Below are positions 34,319 through 43,025 of a DNA stretch of 64,000 nucleotides, piece after piece; the first letter of the stretch is position 1; each line of letters opens with the position of its first letter. The position numbers and the translations under genes are program-made. Origin of the DNA: DAOMNN01 sp050486545. Lineage in GTDB: Bacteria > Pseudomonadota > Gammaproteobacteria > Burkholderiales > Rhodocyclaceae. The notes under the pieces are model-generated. The model was not told where the DNA came from and did no database searches. It saw nothing but the letters and a program-made list of their open reading frames with translations. The stretch spans positions 56,470 to 120,469 of the forward strand of contig JBJHDM010000002.1 of NCBI GenBank assembly GCA_050486545.1. The letters run 5' to 3'.

Positions 34319-34658
34319 CATAACGGCTTGCCCGGAAGCGGTCTAGCCTGAACGGGCTCGACGACAGACGACTTACGATCGAGTGGGACGGCCGTACGCC
34401 CGCTGGGTGACGCAAGCATGTATGGCTGCTATGTTCACAGTGGGTCTGGCTTGGATCGGGTACGAACCGCCCGTCGCATGCATCACATCACATCAAGCCG
34501 TACCGACTTTGGCGTAGCGTACGCTCCGACCCTCTTCGCCGAAGCGCATGCAGACGCTCACCCGGCATTCCGGTGCCCCGATCGTCCGTGCGGAGTGGCT
34601 GCCTGACAAGCCCCGTGCGACCCTTTTCCTGCAATTCGAGAAGGAACACACGATTGCC
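34319..34658. other. Non-coding stretch between lexA and ectD
   Basis: Together with 34216-34298 this makes a 443-bp gap between divergent genes. Besides the SOS box I see only a 10-bp palindrome AGCGTACGCT near 34516 and a short ATCACATC repetition near 34482. No tRNA cloverleaf or convincing promoter pair for ectD is evident. The ectD frame is open back to an ATG at 34548, but the extra residues do not resemble EctD. Confidence 0.5.
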
Positions 34659-35564
34659 ATGCAACACGATCTCTATCCCTCCCGCCTGAACACGCAGGCG
34701 GAACCGATTCGACGTCTTGATCCGGTCGTTTATGGCACCGCCGAGGACGGGCCTCTGAATGCCCGGGATCTGGCGAACTTCGAAAGTGACGGTTTCCTGT
34801 TCTTCGATGGTTATTTCCTCGAAGAGGACCTCCAGGCTTTCCGCAAGGAACTGCATCGGCTGTCTCGCGACGAAGACGTTCTTCGTTCCGAAGAGGTCAT
34901 CCTGGAACCGGAAAGTCTCGATGTGCGCTCGATCTTCTCCGTACACAAGCACTCCCGGCCATTCGCCGAACTGTGTCGCCATCCCGAACTACTGGGGATG
35001 GCCAGGCAACTTCTCGGAAGCGAGGTCTACGTGCATCAGTCCCGCATCAACTACAAGCCGGGTTTCGAAGGGAAGGGCTTCGACTGGCATTCGGACTTCG
35101 AGACCTGGCACGCCGAAGACGGGATGCCGCGCATGCGAGCGGTCAGTTTCTCGATCATCCTGACCGACAACAACGAATTCAACGGCCCGCTGATGGTGAT
35201 CCCGGGGTCGCATCACTATTTCGTTCCCTGTCAGGGTGCCACACCGACGAACCACTACAGGCAATCCCTGCGCAAGCAGCGTGTGGGGGTCCCTGGCCGG
35301 GAGGTCCTGGCCTGGCTGGTCGAGCGCGGCGGCATCCGGGCGCCCAAAGGACGCGCCGGTTCGCTGCTGGTGTTCGACTGCAACCTGCTCCACGGCTCCA
35401 ACGCCAACATGTCGCCCTATCCACGCAGCAACGTGTTCTTTGTGTACAACAGCGTGCGTAATCCCTTGCGCGCACCATATGCCGCAGAATGGCCGAGACC
35501 GGCATTTCTTGGTGAACGTGAGGGCTGTACGCCGCTGACGCCGTTGCAACGGTCCGGGGCATGA
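34659..35564 (+). CDS. ectD: Ectoine 5-hydroxylase EctD
   Basis: EctD is an Fe(II)/2-oxoglutarate dioxygenase that converts the compatible solute ectoine to 5-hydroxyectoine. From the ATG at 34659 the protein has 301 residues and starts MQHDLYPSRLNTQ, the standard EctD opening. The family signature FDWHSDFETWHAEDGMPRMR is present, with iron ligands His144 and Asp146 and the third ligand His245 (LLHGSNAN), almost the same numbering as in the Virgibacillus enzyme. The conserved RGGIRAPKGRAGS-type loop for 2-oxoglutarate (APKGRAGSLLVFDCN) follows. No ectABC or lysC-ask is nearby. A weak AAGGA lies 13 nt before the start. Confidence 0.93.
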   Translation: MQHDLYPSRLNTQAEPIRRLDPVVYGTAEDGPLNARDLANFESDGFLFFDGYFLEEDLQAFRKELHRLSRDEDVLRSEEVILEPESLDVRSIFSVHKHSRPFAELCRHPELLGMARQLLGSEVYVHQSRINYKPGFEGKGFDWHSDFETWHAEDGMPRMRAVSFSIILTDNNEFNGPLMVIPGSHHYFVPCQGATPTNHYRQSLRKQRVGVPGREVLAWLVERGGIRAPKGRAGSLLVFDCNLLHGSNANMSPYPRSNVFFVYNSVRNPLRAPYAAEWPRPAFLGEREGCTPLTPLQRSGA

Positions 35565-35787
35565 GCGATGTTGATCGAGGTCGTCCTCCTCCGGGGTGTG
35601 CATTCCCGGGCGTGCAGGCGCCTTGAGGCCGAAGCCTTGCTGGTCTATTCCTTCAGATACAGGAGAAGAACGAAACGGCTCGCGCCCCATCCGAGAGGAG
35701 AGAACCATGGCGGCTGATGCCCGTGCCGACGCCGGTAGTGTTGAACCCGGCACTCGGCTAGAATCGTCCCCACGCAAGGGAGGGGAC

Positions 35788-36279
35788 ATGATTCAGGTTG
35801 GAGACAATGCACCGGATTTCGCACTGCCGGACGCGGACATGGAGTTGTTCGAGCTGGGAGCGGAACTCGGTCGCAACCATGTCATCCTGTATTTCTACCC
35901 CCGCGACAACACGCCTGGCTGCACAATGCAGGCAGCCGAGTTCAGCGATCACGAGGACGAGTTCGTGCGGACCGACAGCATCATCGTCGGTGTCAGTCCG
36001 GACGACTGCCTGACGCATGCCGAGTTTCGCGATCTCCATGGGCTGTCGGTGCGTCTGCTCTCCGACGAAGACACCGAGGTCTGTCGGCTCTACGACGTAT
36101 GGCGCGCTCGAGTCGTCGACGGTGTCGAGCGGATGGGCGTGGCACGAACGACCTTCGTCATCGACAAGCAGGGCGTGATTCGCCATATACTGCGCGATGT
36201 ATCGCCCCGAGGCCATGCGGCCGAGGTCCTCAAACTGGTCAGGAACCTGGAAACGGAACATGCAAGTGGAAATCGTTAA
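35788..36279 (+). CDS. bcp: Peroxiredoxin, BCP/PrxQ type
   Basis: The 163-residue thiol peroxidase begins MIQVGDNAPDFALPDADMEL. The peroxidatic Cys45 lies in FYPRDNTPGCTMQAAEF, with Thr and Arg of the active site around it. The usual resolving Cys five residues later is replaced, so it would work as a one-Cys enzyme or use Cys in SPDDCLTHAEF. GGGAGGGG stands directly before this ATG. An in-frame ATG at 35707, also with a strong AGGAGAG, would add 27 residues that look unstructured. The 3' end overlaps slyD by 20 bp. Confidence 0.9.
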   Translation: MIQVGDNAPDFALPDADMELFELGAELGRNHVILYFYPRDNTPGCTMQAAEFSDHEDEFVRTDSIIVGVSPDDCLTHAEFRDLHGLSVRLLSDEDTEVCRLYDVWRARVVDGVERMGVARTTFVIDKQGVIRHILRDVSPRGHAAEVLKLVRNLETEHASGNR

Positions 36280-36745
36280 GAATACCGTCGTCACGCTCCA
36301 TTACACCGTGCGCGATCCGGATGGCAACATGATCGACGACGGCGAGCATCCGCTCGTCTACCTCCATGGTGGCTACGACGGCATCTTTCCCGCCCTCGAG
36401 GAAGCGCTGCACGGCAAGAAGGTCGGTGAGCGTTTCGAGGTCAAGCTGCAGCCCGAAGAGGCTTTCGGGGACTACGACGAGGAACTCGTTCTGGTCGAGG
36501 AAGCGAGCCAGTTTCCCGAGAACATCGAAGTCGGCATGTCGTTCGAGCGCGTGACCGACGACGGCGAGGAAGACATGGTCTATCGGATCACCGACATCGC
36601 CGAAGGCAAGGTCATCGTCGACGGCAATCACCCGCTGGCCGGCGTTGCGCTGATTTTCGACGGCAGCGTTGCCGAAGTGCGCATGGCCAGCGACGAGGAA
36701 ATCTCGCACGGCCACGTGCACGGCCCGGGCGGACACCACCACTGA
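36260..36745 (+). CDS. slyD: FKBP-type peptidyl-prolyl isomerase SlyD
   Basis: The 161-residue protein has a split FKBP domain, VEIVKNTVVTLHYTVRDPDG with HGGYDGIFPALEEALHGKK, interrupted by the insert-in-flap chaperone domain (about 75-125, QPEEAFGDYDEELVLVEEAS). The tail SHGHVHGPGGHHH (149-161) is the His-rich metal-binding end that allows SlyD to deliver nickel and help hydrogenase maturation in enterics. It is short here and lacks cysteines. The start lies inside the end of bcp, so the two oxidative/folding stress genes are coupled. Confidence 0.92.
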   Translation: MQVEIVKNTVVTLHYTVRDPDGNMIDDGEHPLVYLHGGYDGIFPALEEALHGKKVGERFEVKLQPEEAFGDYDEELVLVEEASQFPENIEVGMSFERVTDDGEEDMVYRITDIAEGKVIVDGNHPLAGVALIFDGSVAEVRMASDEEISHGHVHGPGGHHH

Positions 36746-36756
36746 ACACTGCCGGC

Positions 36757-36770
36757 GCCCGCTAGCGGGC
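36757..36770. terminator. Palindrome between convergent slyD and mltD, weak terminator candidate
   Basis: GCCCGCTAGCGGGC is a perfect 14-bp palindrome overlapping the mltD stop codon (36762-36764), 12 bp beyond slyD. It could form a short hairpin in either transcript, but no T run follows on either strand, so factor-independent termination is doubtful. Confidence 0.22.
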
Positions 36771-37982
36771 TCGCAGCGTCGTGTCGCGGGCTTCGGGCGC
36801 GTGAAGGCCCTCGGGCACCAGCAAGGTGTCTCCCTCACGGATCAGGCTGTTGCCCGTCAGTCCGTTTTCCTGGCGTAACAACGCCAGCGGCACGCCGAAC
36901 TTCCTGGCGATGCTCGAGAGCGTATCGCCACGACGTATCCGGTAGGTTTTCCAACCCCAGTCGCTCTCGCCGATTTCGTCGAGGCGTTCGGTGAAGGTGC
37001 CGATACGATCGACCGGGATCGCCAGCTGCAACCCGGTTCGTGCCACGATCGGGAACTTGAAGCCCGGATTGAGTTCGACGAAATCCTCCAGGGGCATCTC
37101 GGCCATTTTTGCAGCCGTCGCCAGGGACAGGCCCCTGGGCGCTTCGACGGCGACGAAATAGCGCAGGTTCGGAATGAACGGGAGTTCAAGGTCGAACAGT
37201 TCGGGGCGAGCAACGATGTTCTTGAGCGCCTGCAACTTGGGAACGTAATTTCGCGTCTCCTCCGGCATGCGCAGATGCGTATATTCGGCCGGTTTTCCCT
37301 CATCGAGGTTGCGACGGATCGCACGCCCCACGGCCCCTTCGCCCCAATTGTACGAAGCCAGTGCAAGGTGCCAGTCACCGTGCATGTCATACAGGTATTC
37401 GAGGTAGTCCAGGGCCGCATTGGTCGAGGCGATCACGTCGCGCCGCTCGTCCACCCACTGGTCCTGGGTCAGGTTGAAGTTGCGCCCGGTCGAGGGAATG
37501 AACTGCCACAGCCCCGACGCATGAGCCCGTGAATAGGCCAGCGGATTGTAGTTGCTCTCGACCATCGGCAGCAGGGCCAGTTCGGTCGGAAGTCCCCGCT
37601 TTTCCAGCTCGTCGACGATGTGATACAGGTACCGCCCACCGCGTTCGAATACTTGCTTGAGAAAGTTGGGGCGGTGAAGGTAGAACAGTTGCCGCTCGCT
37701 CACCAGTTCGGAATCGAGGTCGGGCATCGCAAAGCCGCGACGAATCCGGTCCCAGATGTCGTTCGGATTGCGTGTGAGGTCGAGCTTGAGTACGCGCGGT
37801 CCGTGCAGCGGAAGTTCCTGCACGTCCGGGGCCGAGGATTGCTCCCCGGAATGCTCCGGATCTTCGACCGGATCCATGTGAACGCCGGGTCGATCGACGG
37901 AAACCGCGGCGAAGGCCCGGTCGATCGGGGTGCTCGCAAGCAACACCATCACGGCGAAAATTCGTAGGGCAAGAGCCGCCAT
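36762..37982 (-). CDS. mltD: Membrane-bound lytic murein transglycosylase D
   Basis: MltD cleaves peptidoglycan glycan strands to 1,6-anhydro ends in the periplasm. The 406-residue precursor has a signal peptide (about 1-26, ending RAFA) without a lipobox Cys. The goose-lysozyme-like SLT domain has catalytic Glu142 in LLPMVESNYNPLAYSRAHAS, GLWQFIPSTGRNFNL and LALASYNWGEGAVGRAIRRN. There is one C-terminal LysM (about 345-392, YRIRRGDTLSSIARKFGVPL), where E. coli MltD has two. It converges on slyD and is divergent from the diguanylate cyclase gene. Confidence 0.92.
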   Translation of the reverse strand: MAALALRIFAVMVLLASTPIDRAFAAVSVDRPGVHMDPVEDPEHSGEQSSAPDVQELPLHGPRVLKLDLTRNPNDIWDRIRRGFAMPDLDSELVSERQLFYLHRPNFLKQVFERGGRYLYHIVDELEKRGLPTELALLPMVESNYNPLAYSRAHASGLWQFIPSTGRNFNLTQDQWVDERRDVIASTNAALDYLEYLYDMHGDWHLALASYNWGEGAVGRAIRRNLDEGKPAEYTHLRMPEETRNYVPKLQALKNIVARPELFDLELPFIPNLRYFVAVEAPRGLSLATAAKMAEMPLEDFVELNPGFKFPIVARTGLQLAIPVDRIGTFTERLDEIGESDWGWKTYRIRRGDTLSSIARKFGVPLALLRQENGLTGNSLIREGDTLLVPEGLHAPEARDTTLRAR

Positions 37983-38153
37983 CGGGTCGGCATTCGAAAA
38001 AATGAGGGTCTTGGAGTCTAGGGCAGGCGGGAAACCTCGTCAAACCGGTCTGCCTCGGCCAAAACCGTCACGTTTGACCCTCGATTCTCGCCGAGCCGCG
38101 CAAGAAGTTGATAGGATTGCGGCGAATTAGGCCAAAAGGCGAATTGCAATCCC

Positions 38154-39125
38154 ATGAAGGCTCTGGTTATCGAAGATACCGTCACGAGCGCGACCCTGAT
38201 CTGCCAGTTGCTGGAAAAGATGGGGCTCGACCCGGTGCATGCGCGGGACGGGCAGTCGGGCATCGAGGCATTCCGGAAGGAACGCCCGGACGTCATCCTG
38301 CTCGACATCATCATGCCCGGTCTGGACGGGTTCGAGGTCGCAAGGCAGATCCGTGCGCTCGAGCGGGAGGGCGAATGGACGCCGATCATCTTCCTTTCGG
38401 CGCGGGCGAGCGACGATGACCTTGCCCAGGGAATCAGCGTCGGGGGCGACGACTACCTCGTCAAGCCCGTCTCCGAGATCGTGCTGAAGGCCAAGGTCCG
38501 GGCGATGCAACGCATCGCCCAGATGCGTTATTCGCTCCTGTTGCTGACGCGCAAGCTCGATGAGGCCAACCGTGAGTTGACGCGGCTTTCGGCCGTCGAC
38601 GGGCTGACCGGTATCGCCAATCGCCGCTGTTTTGACGAGACGCTGCAGCGGGAGTGGCGGCGGGCGGCGCGCAAGGGTAGCCCGATCTCCCTGCTGATCG
38701 CCGATGTCGACCATTTCAAGGAGTTCAACGATGGCTACGGTCATCAGGTCGGAGACGAATGCCTCAAGACGGTTGCGCTCGTAATCGCCGGTCGACTCCG
38801 CCGCCCAACCGACCTCGCTGCGCGCTACGGCGGGGAGGAATTCGTGGTAGTGCTGCCCGAGACGGATCTCGAGGGGGCGCTTGGCGTGGCCGAGACGATG
38901 CGCCAGGCGGTCGAGGCCGAGGCCATTGCGCATGGTTTCTCGTCGGTCGGCAAGCATGTCACGATCAGCATCGGGGTGGCCTCACTGGTCCCGGGGCGCG
39001 ACGATGAATCGGGCTTCGTCGCCCTGCTGAAGCTCGCCGATCAGGCGCTCTACCGTGCCAAGCGGGCAGGGCGCAACCGCAGCGTGCGTGCCGACGTGCC
39101 CGAGCCGGTTGGTTCCGGCAACTGA
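38154..39125 (+). CDS. Response regulator with GGDEF diguanylate cyclase output
   Basis: The 323-residue protein makes the second messenger c-di-GMP when its receiver is phosphorylated. The REC domain (about 1-120) has the phosphoacceptor Asp51 in VILLDIIMPGLDGFEVARQI and Lys104 in YLVKPVSE. The GGDEF domain (about 145-315) has DGLTGIANRRCFDETL, LIADVDHFKEFNDGYGHQVG and the active GGEEF at 226-230. The inhibitory I-site RPTD (217-220) sits five residues before it, so product inhibition is expected. No partner histidine kinase is adjacent. Confidence 0.93.
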   Translation: MKALVIEDTVTSATLICQLLEKMGLDPVHARDGQSGIEAFRKERPDVILLDIIMPGLDGFEVARQIRALEREGEWTPIIFLSARASDDDLAQGISVGGDDYLVKPVSEIVLKAKVRAMQRIAQMRYSLLLLTRKLDEANRELTRLSAVDGLTGIANRRCFDETLQREWRRAARKGSPISLLIADVDHFKEFNDGYGHQVGDECLKTVALVIAGRLRRPTDLAARYGGEEFVVVLPETDLEGALGVAETMRQAVEAEAIAHGFSSVGKHVTISIGVASLVPGRDDESGFVALLKLADQALYRAKRAGRNRSVRADVPEPVGSGN

Positions 39126-39133
39126 TCCCGGGA

Positions 39134-39931
39134 TCAGAACACGTCCTTCCATCCCCGAAGCGCGGTAAAGCATTCGAGCGCGTTCGATGGCCGCTCGCCC
39201 CGATGCGTCGCCACCGCCCGCAGCACGCTCTCCGAACGGGTCCGCAGGAACGGGTTGATCCCTTTCTCGCGGCCGATGGTGCTCGGCAGGGTCGGCGCGC
39301 CGGACGCACGCAAGCGCCGACATTCGTCGAGCCACGCGTCGCGGGCGGGGTTCTCCGGATCGGCTGCGCATGCGAAGGCAAGGTTGGCGAGCGTATATTC
39401 GTGCGCGCTGAAGACTGCGGTTTCGTCGGCAAGGGCGGCGAGCCGCTCGAGCGAGGCATGCAGTTGCTCTGCCGTACCGCCGAGCAGGCGACCGCAGCCG
39501 GCGCTGAAGAGGGTGTCACCGGGAAACAGGAGGCCCGGTGCGAGATAGGCTACGTGCGTCGCGGTATGGCCGGGCACCCCGAGCACATCGAGATACAGGC
39601 CCAGTCCGGGGAACTCCAGCCGGTCTCCGTCTTGCACGGCATCGGTCAGGCCTGCGATGTCCGCTCCGGATGGGCCGTAGACGGGAATCTTGCGGTGCGC
39701 GAGCAGCGCCTCGATTCCTCCGGTGTGGTCGGGGTGATGGTGGGTGACGAGAATGGCAGCCAGTTCCAGCGCACGATCGCGCAGCGACGCTTCGACGACG
39801 TCCTCGTCACCGGGATCGACGACGACTGCGATCTTGCCGTTGTGCAATAACCAGATATAGTTGTCCTGAAAGGCCGGCAAGGGAACGATTTCCAATCCCG
39901 GGGCCGGAGGTGTTCGGGTGTTCATGTCCAT
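39134..39931 (-). CDS. gloB: Hydroxyacylglutathione hydrolase (glyoxalase II)
   Basis: GloB hydrolyses S-D-lactoylglutathione to D-lactate and glutathione, completing methylglyoxal detoxification. The 265-residue metallo-beta-lactamase-fold protein begins IVPLPAFQDNYIWLLHNG, has the binuclear metal motif LVTHHHPDHTGGIEALLA, then VPGHTATHVAYLAPG, FPGDTLFSAGCGRLLGG and AHEYTLANLAFA. A second in-frame ATG at 39925 is an equally likely start. Both lie inside or beside the 5' end of the divergent methyltransferase gene, so promoter sequences of each gene must lie in the other's coding region. Confidence 0.93.
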   Translation of the reverse strand: MDMNTRTPPAPGLEIVPLPAFQDNYIWLLHNGKIAVVVDPGDEDVVEASLRDRALELAAILVTHHHPDHTGGIEALLAHRKIPVYGPSGADIAGLTDAVQDGDRLEFPGLGLYLDVLGVPGHTATHVAYLAPGLLFPGDTLFSAGCGRLLGGTAEQLHASLERLAALADETAVFSAHEYTLANLAFACAADPENPARDAWLDECRRLRASGAPTLPSTIGREKGINPFLRTRSESVLRAVATHRGERPSNALECFTALRGWKDVF

Positions 39932-40664
39932 TACGACTCTGTCCGATTGGTTTGAGACTTCAGCGGGACGATACCTGCTCGAATGGGAACAGGCAAAGTT
40001 CGATGCCCGGGTCGCGGATCTGTTCGGCTACAACGCCGTGCAGATCGGGCTGACGGAATTCGCGTTTCTGCGAGCCAGCAGGATATCCCATCGCTTCGCC
40101 TGTGCGGAACACGACGGTGGACAACTGTTGACGCAGCCCCATGCATTGCCGTTCGCCAGCGCGAGCATCGATCTGGTGCTGTTGCCGCATGTTCTCGAGT
40201 TCTCGCGCCACCCGCACCAGGTCCTTCGCGAAGTCGAGCGTATCCTGGTGCCCGAAGGCAACGTGATCATCGCGGGGTTCAATCCGTTCAGCCTGTTCGG
40301 CCTGCGCAGGGCGGTCGCACGCAGCCGCGGCAATCCGCCCTGGCAAGGGCACTACTATTCCGTAATGCGGATCCGGGACTGGATGACGCTGCTCGGTTTC
40401 GAGACGCAGCCGGTCGGGTTCGGCTGCTATGCCCCGCCGGTGAGCCGCGAACGCTGGCTTGACCGCTGGCGCTTCATGGACCGCGTGGGTGGACGCTGGT
40501 GGCCCGTTTGCGGAGGTGGCTACCTGCTTCAGGGTATCAAGCGTGTCCAGGGAATGAGGTTGATCACTCCGAAATGGCGCGGCAGCTCGGCGGACAAGAA
40601 GGCACTGACGCCGGTTGTGCGTGGTGGACGCGGGGTTGCGAACGGAACACGAAAGGTCGAGTGA
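39918..40664 (+). CDS. YafS-like SAM-dependent methyltransferase
   Basis: The 248-residue protein has the class I methyltransferase pattern in a reduced form: SASIDLVLLPHVLEFSRHPH (motif around the substrate site) and REVERILVPEGNVIIAGFNP. The first SAM motif is weak. E. coli YafS has the same place beside gloB, rnhA and dnaQ, which supports the call; its substrate is unknown. The GTG at 39918 has GGAGG at 7-nt spacing and is preferred to the ATG at 39924. The stop TGA overlaps the rnhA ATG by one base. Confidence 0.83.
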   Translation: MFMSITTLSDWFETSAGRYLLEWEQAKFDARVADLFGYNAVQIGLTEFAFLRASRISHRFACAEHDGGQLLTQPHALPFASASIDLVLLPHVLEFSRHPHQVLREVERILVPEGNVIIAGFNPFSLFGLRRAVARSRGNPPWQGHYYSVMRIRDWMTLLGFETQPVGFGCYAPPVSRERWLDRWRFMDRVGGRWWPVCGGGYLLQGIKRVQGMRLITPKWRGSSADKKALTPVVRGGRGVANGTRKVE

Positions 40665-41122
40665 TGGAACACGTCGAGATCTACACGGACGGCGCCTGCA
40701 GCGGCAATCCGGGCCCGGGCGGCTGGGGTGCGATTCTGCGGATGGGGAAGCACGAGAAGGAACTCTGGGGCGGTGAACCGGCCACGACCAACAACCGCAT
40801 GGAGCTGATCGCGGTCATCCGCGCCCTCGAGGCGCTCAAGCGTCCGGTTTCTGCGCATATCCATACCGACAGCCAGTATGTCCAGAAAGGGATCTCCGAG
40901 TGGATCCATGGATGGAAGGCACGCGGCTGGAAAACGGCCTCGAAGGCACCGGTGAAGAACGCCGACCTGTGGAAGGCCCTCGATGAAGTCGCAGGCCGCC
41001 ATACCCTGCAGTGGCACTGGGTCAAGGGGCATGCCGGGCACCCCGAGAACGAGCGCGCCGATGCCCTGGCCCGACGCGGCGTCGAAGCCGTGAGAAAATC
41101 CGGGTTGAACGTCGTCGGTTGA
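40664..41122 (+). CDS. rnhA: Ribonuclease HI
   Basis: RNase HI degrades the RNA strand of RNA/DNA hybrids. The 152-residue product has the full set of catalytic motifs: IYTDGACSGNPGPGGWGAIL (Asp9), NNRMELIAVIRALEAL (Glu), IHTDSQYVQKGISEWIHGW (Asp) and VKGHAGHPENERADALARRG (His and Asp). In E. coli rnhA and dnaQ are divergent; here both face the same way and are 19 bp apart. It is translationally coupled to the yafS-like gene. Confidence 0.96.
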   Translation: MEHVEIYTDGACSGNPGPGGWGAILRMGKHEKELWGGEPATTNNRMELIAVIRALEALKRPVSAHIHTDSQYVQKGISEWIHGWKARGWKTASKAPVKNADLWKALDEVAGRHTLQWHWVKGHAGHPENERADALARRGVEAVRKSGLNVVG

Positions 41123-41141
41123 ACGAAACAAGGAGCAGGCT

Positions 41142-41861
41142 TTGCGACAGATCGTGCTGGATACGGAAACCACGGGCCTGGATTGGCGTAATGGAGATCG
41201 AGTGATCGAAATCGGGTGCGTGGAATTGCTGAACCGGAGCCTGACCGGTCGCCATTTCCATGTTTACCTCAACCCGGAGCGCGGGATCGATGCCGAGGCG
41301 GTGGCGATTCACGGGATCACCGAGGAGTTTCTTGCCGACAAGCCGCGCTTTCGGGACGTGGTGGGCGATTTCGAGGCCTTCGTCCGCGATGCCGAACTCG
41401 TCATCCACAATGCAAGCTTCGACGTCGGGTTTCTCGATCACGAGCTGTCGTTGCTCGGGCGTGACCCGCTGGAGCGAACCTGTGCGGGTGTCATCGATAC
41501 GTTGAAGATGGCCAAGGAGCAGAATCCCGGCAAGAAGGCCTCGCTCGACGCGCTGTGCGAACGCCACCAGATCGCCAACGCCCACCGAACGCTGCACGGC
41601 GCCTTGCTCGATGCGGAGATCCTGGCGGAGGTTTACCTCGCCATGACCCGCGGCCAGGAAAGCCTGATCATGGCCCTGGACGAACCGCCACCCATGATCG
41701 GAGCCGGAGAGGAAGGTTTCACCGAACGACCCCCCTTGAAGATCCTCCATGCAAGCGAAGAGGAACGTGCGGAGCACGAACGCGTGCTCGCGGACATCGC
41801 TGGCGCGTGCAAGGAAGGATGTCTCTGGAAGACGATCGAGGCGGTGCCGGAGGAAGCCTGA
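41142..41861 (+). CDS. dnaQ: DNA polymerase III epsilon subunit (proofreading exonuclease)
   Basis: DnaQ is the 3'-5' exonuclease of the replicative polymerase core. The 239-residue product has Exo I VLDTETTGLDW (Asp7, Glu9), Exo II HNASFDVGFLDHEL and Exo III KKASLDALCERHQ followed by HRTLHGALLDAEILAEVYLA, the DEDDh arrangement. The C-terminal 60 residues would bind the alpha subunit; PPMIGAGEEGF hints at a clamp-binding segment. The start is TTG at 41142 with AAGGAG 6 nt upstream. It converges on the FAD oxidoreductase gene with a 9-bp gap. Confidence 0.95.
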   Translation: MRQIVLDTETTGLDWRNGDRVIEIGCVELLNRSLTGRHFHVYLNPERGIDAEAVAIHGITEEFLADKPRFRDVVGDFEAFVRDAELVIHNASFDVGFLDHELSLLGRDPLERTCAGVIDTLKMAKEQNPGKKASLDALCERHQIANAHRTLHGALLDAEILAEVYLAMTRGQESLIMALDEPPPMIGAGEEGFTERPPLKILHASEEERAEHERVLADIAGACKEGCLWKTIEAVPEEA

Positions 41862-41870
41862 ACGCGTGGG

Positions 41871-43025
41871 TCAGGATGTGGCGTCCAGGCTTCGTACAAC
41901 GGTTTGCGCGATTGCAAGACAGGCCGTCAGGCCCGGCGACTCGATGCCGAACAGGTTGACCAGACCGGGGATGCCGTGGAACGCGGGTCCGTCGATACGA
42001 AAGTCGGCCGCTGGATCGCCGGGGCCGCTGATCTTGGGGCGGATTCCGGCATAGTCGGGATCGAGCGTGCCGTCGGCCAGCGCCGGCCAGTACCGGCGGA
42101 TGGCGCCGTAGAAGGCTTCGCTCCGTTCGGCGGACACGCGATAGGCCGCTGCCTCCGGTTGCCCCGGGACCCTGCCGGATGTCGATGGATCGACCCATTC
42201 CACATCGGGCCCGAAGCGAGCCCGTCCCTGCAGATCGAGCGTCAGATGGACGCCCAGCCCTCCCGGTTCGGGAACCGGGTAGATCAGGTGCGAGAAGGGC
42301 GCCTTTCCACGAAGCGAGAAGTAGTTGCCTTTCGCGTAGAAGGGGCGCGGGACATGAGCGGGAGCAAGCCCCCGCAAGGACGCGGCCACGGTCGGGGCCG
42401 CGAGACCGGCTGCATTGATCACGGCATTCGCCCGGATCCGCATCGGCTCGTCTCCACCCGTTTCGAGCAGGATGCCGTCCTGCGTCCGCTCCCCCCCGAT
42501 GACCGGCGTATCGAGGACCAGCATGGCGCCGGCGGCCTCGGCATCGCCGAGCAACGCAAGCATCAGTCCGTGACTGTCGACGATTCCGGTCGACGGCGAA
42601 TGCAACGCCGCGTTGCAAAGCAGGGCGGGTTCCATCATGGCGACCTCGCCGGCACCGAGCATGCGCAGGTCCTCCACGCCATTGCTGCGGGCGGTTGCGA
42701 AGATCGTGTGAAGGTCCGTGACCTGGCGTGGCGAGCTTGCGACCACGAGCTTGCCGCAGCGCCGGTGGGCGACATGCCGGGCCTCGCAGTAGGCGTACAG
42801 CAGTTGGCGTCCTTGTACGCACAGCCTGGCCTTGAGTGAGCCGGGCGGGTAGTACAGTCCGGCGTGGATCACTTCGCTGTTGCGGCTTGAAGCGCCCGTC
42901 CCGAAACTTCGCTCCGCCTCGAGGACGAGCACCTCCCGCCCGGCTTCGGCCAGCGCGCGTGCGCAGGCCAAGCCCACCGCGCCCGCTCCGACGACGACGC
43001 AATCGACGGTCTCGTTCGTACTCAC
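41871..43025 (-). CDS. FAD-dependent oxidoreductase, LhgO/DAO type
   Basis: The 384-residue flavoprotein has the Rossmann motif DCVVVGAGAVGLACARALAE and then GTGASSRNSEVIHAGLYYPP, which is characteristic of L-2-hydroxyglutarate oxidase (LhgO, YgaF). Further parts are CGKLVVASSPRQVTDLHTIF, GIVDSHGLMLALLGDAEAAG and the C-terminal FAD-contacting NLFGIESPGLTACLAIAQTV. L-2-hydroxyglutarate is the most likely substrate; other 2-hydroxy acids or amino acids are possible. Its ATG overlaps the stop of the upstream methyltransferase-like gene (ATGA). Confidence 0.85.
   Translation of the reverse strand: MSTNETVDCVVVGAGAVGLACARALAEAGREVLVLEAERSFGTGASSRNSEVIHAGLYYPPGSLKARLCVQGRQLLYAYCEARHVAHRRCGKLVVASSPRQVTDLHTIFATARSNGVEDLRMLGAGEVAMMEPALLCNAALHSPSTGIVDSHGLMLALLGDAEAAGAMLVLDTPVIGGERTQDGILLETGGDEPMRIRANAVINAAGLAAPTVAASLRGLAPAHVPRPFYAKGNYFSLRGKAPFSHLIYPVPEPGGLGVHLTLDLQGRARFGPDVEWVDPSTSGRVPGQPEAAAYRVSAERSEAFYGAIRRYWPALADGTLDPDYAGIRPKISGPGDPAADFRIDGPAFHGIPGLVNLFGIESPGLTACLAIAQTVVRSLDATS

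Noticed and set aside
34548..34658. Longer ectD start at 34548 adding 37 residues.
   Set aside because: The conserved EctD beginning is DLYPSRLNTQ right after the ATG at 34659; the added residues are not EctD-like.
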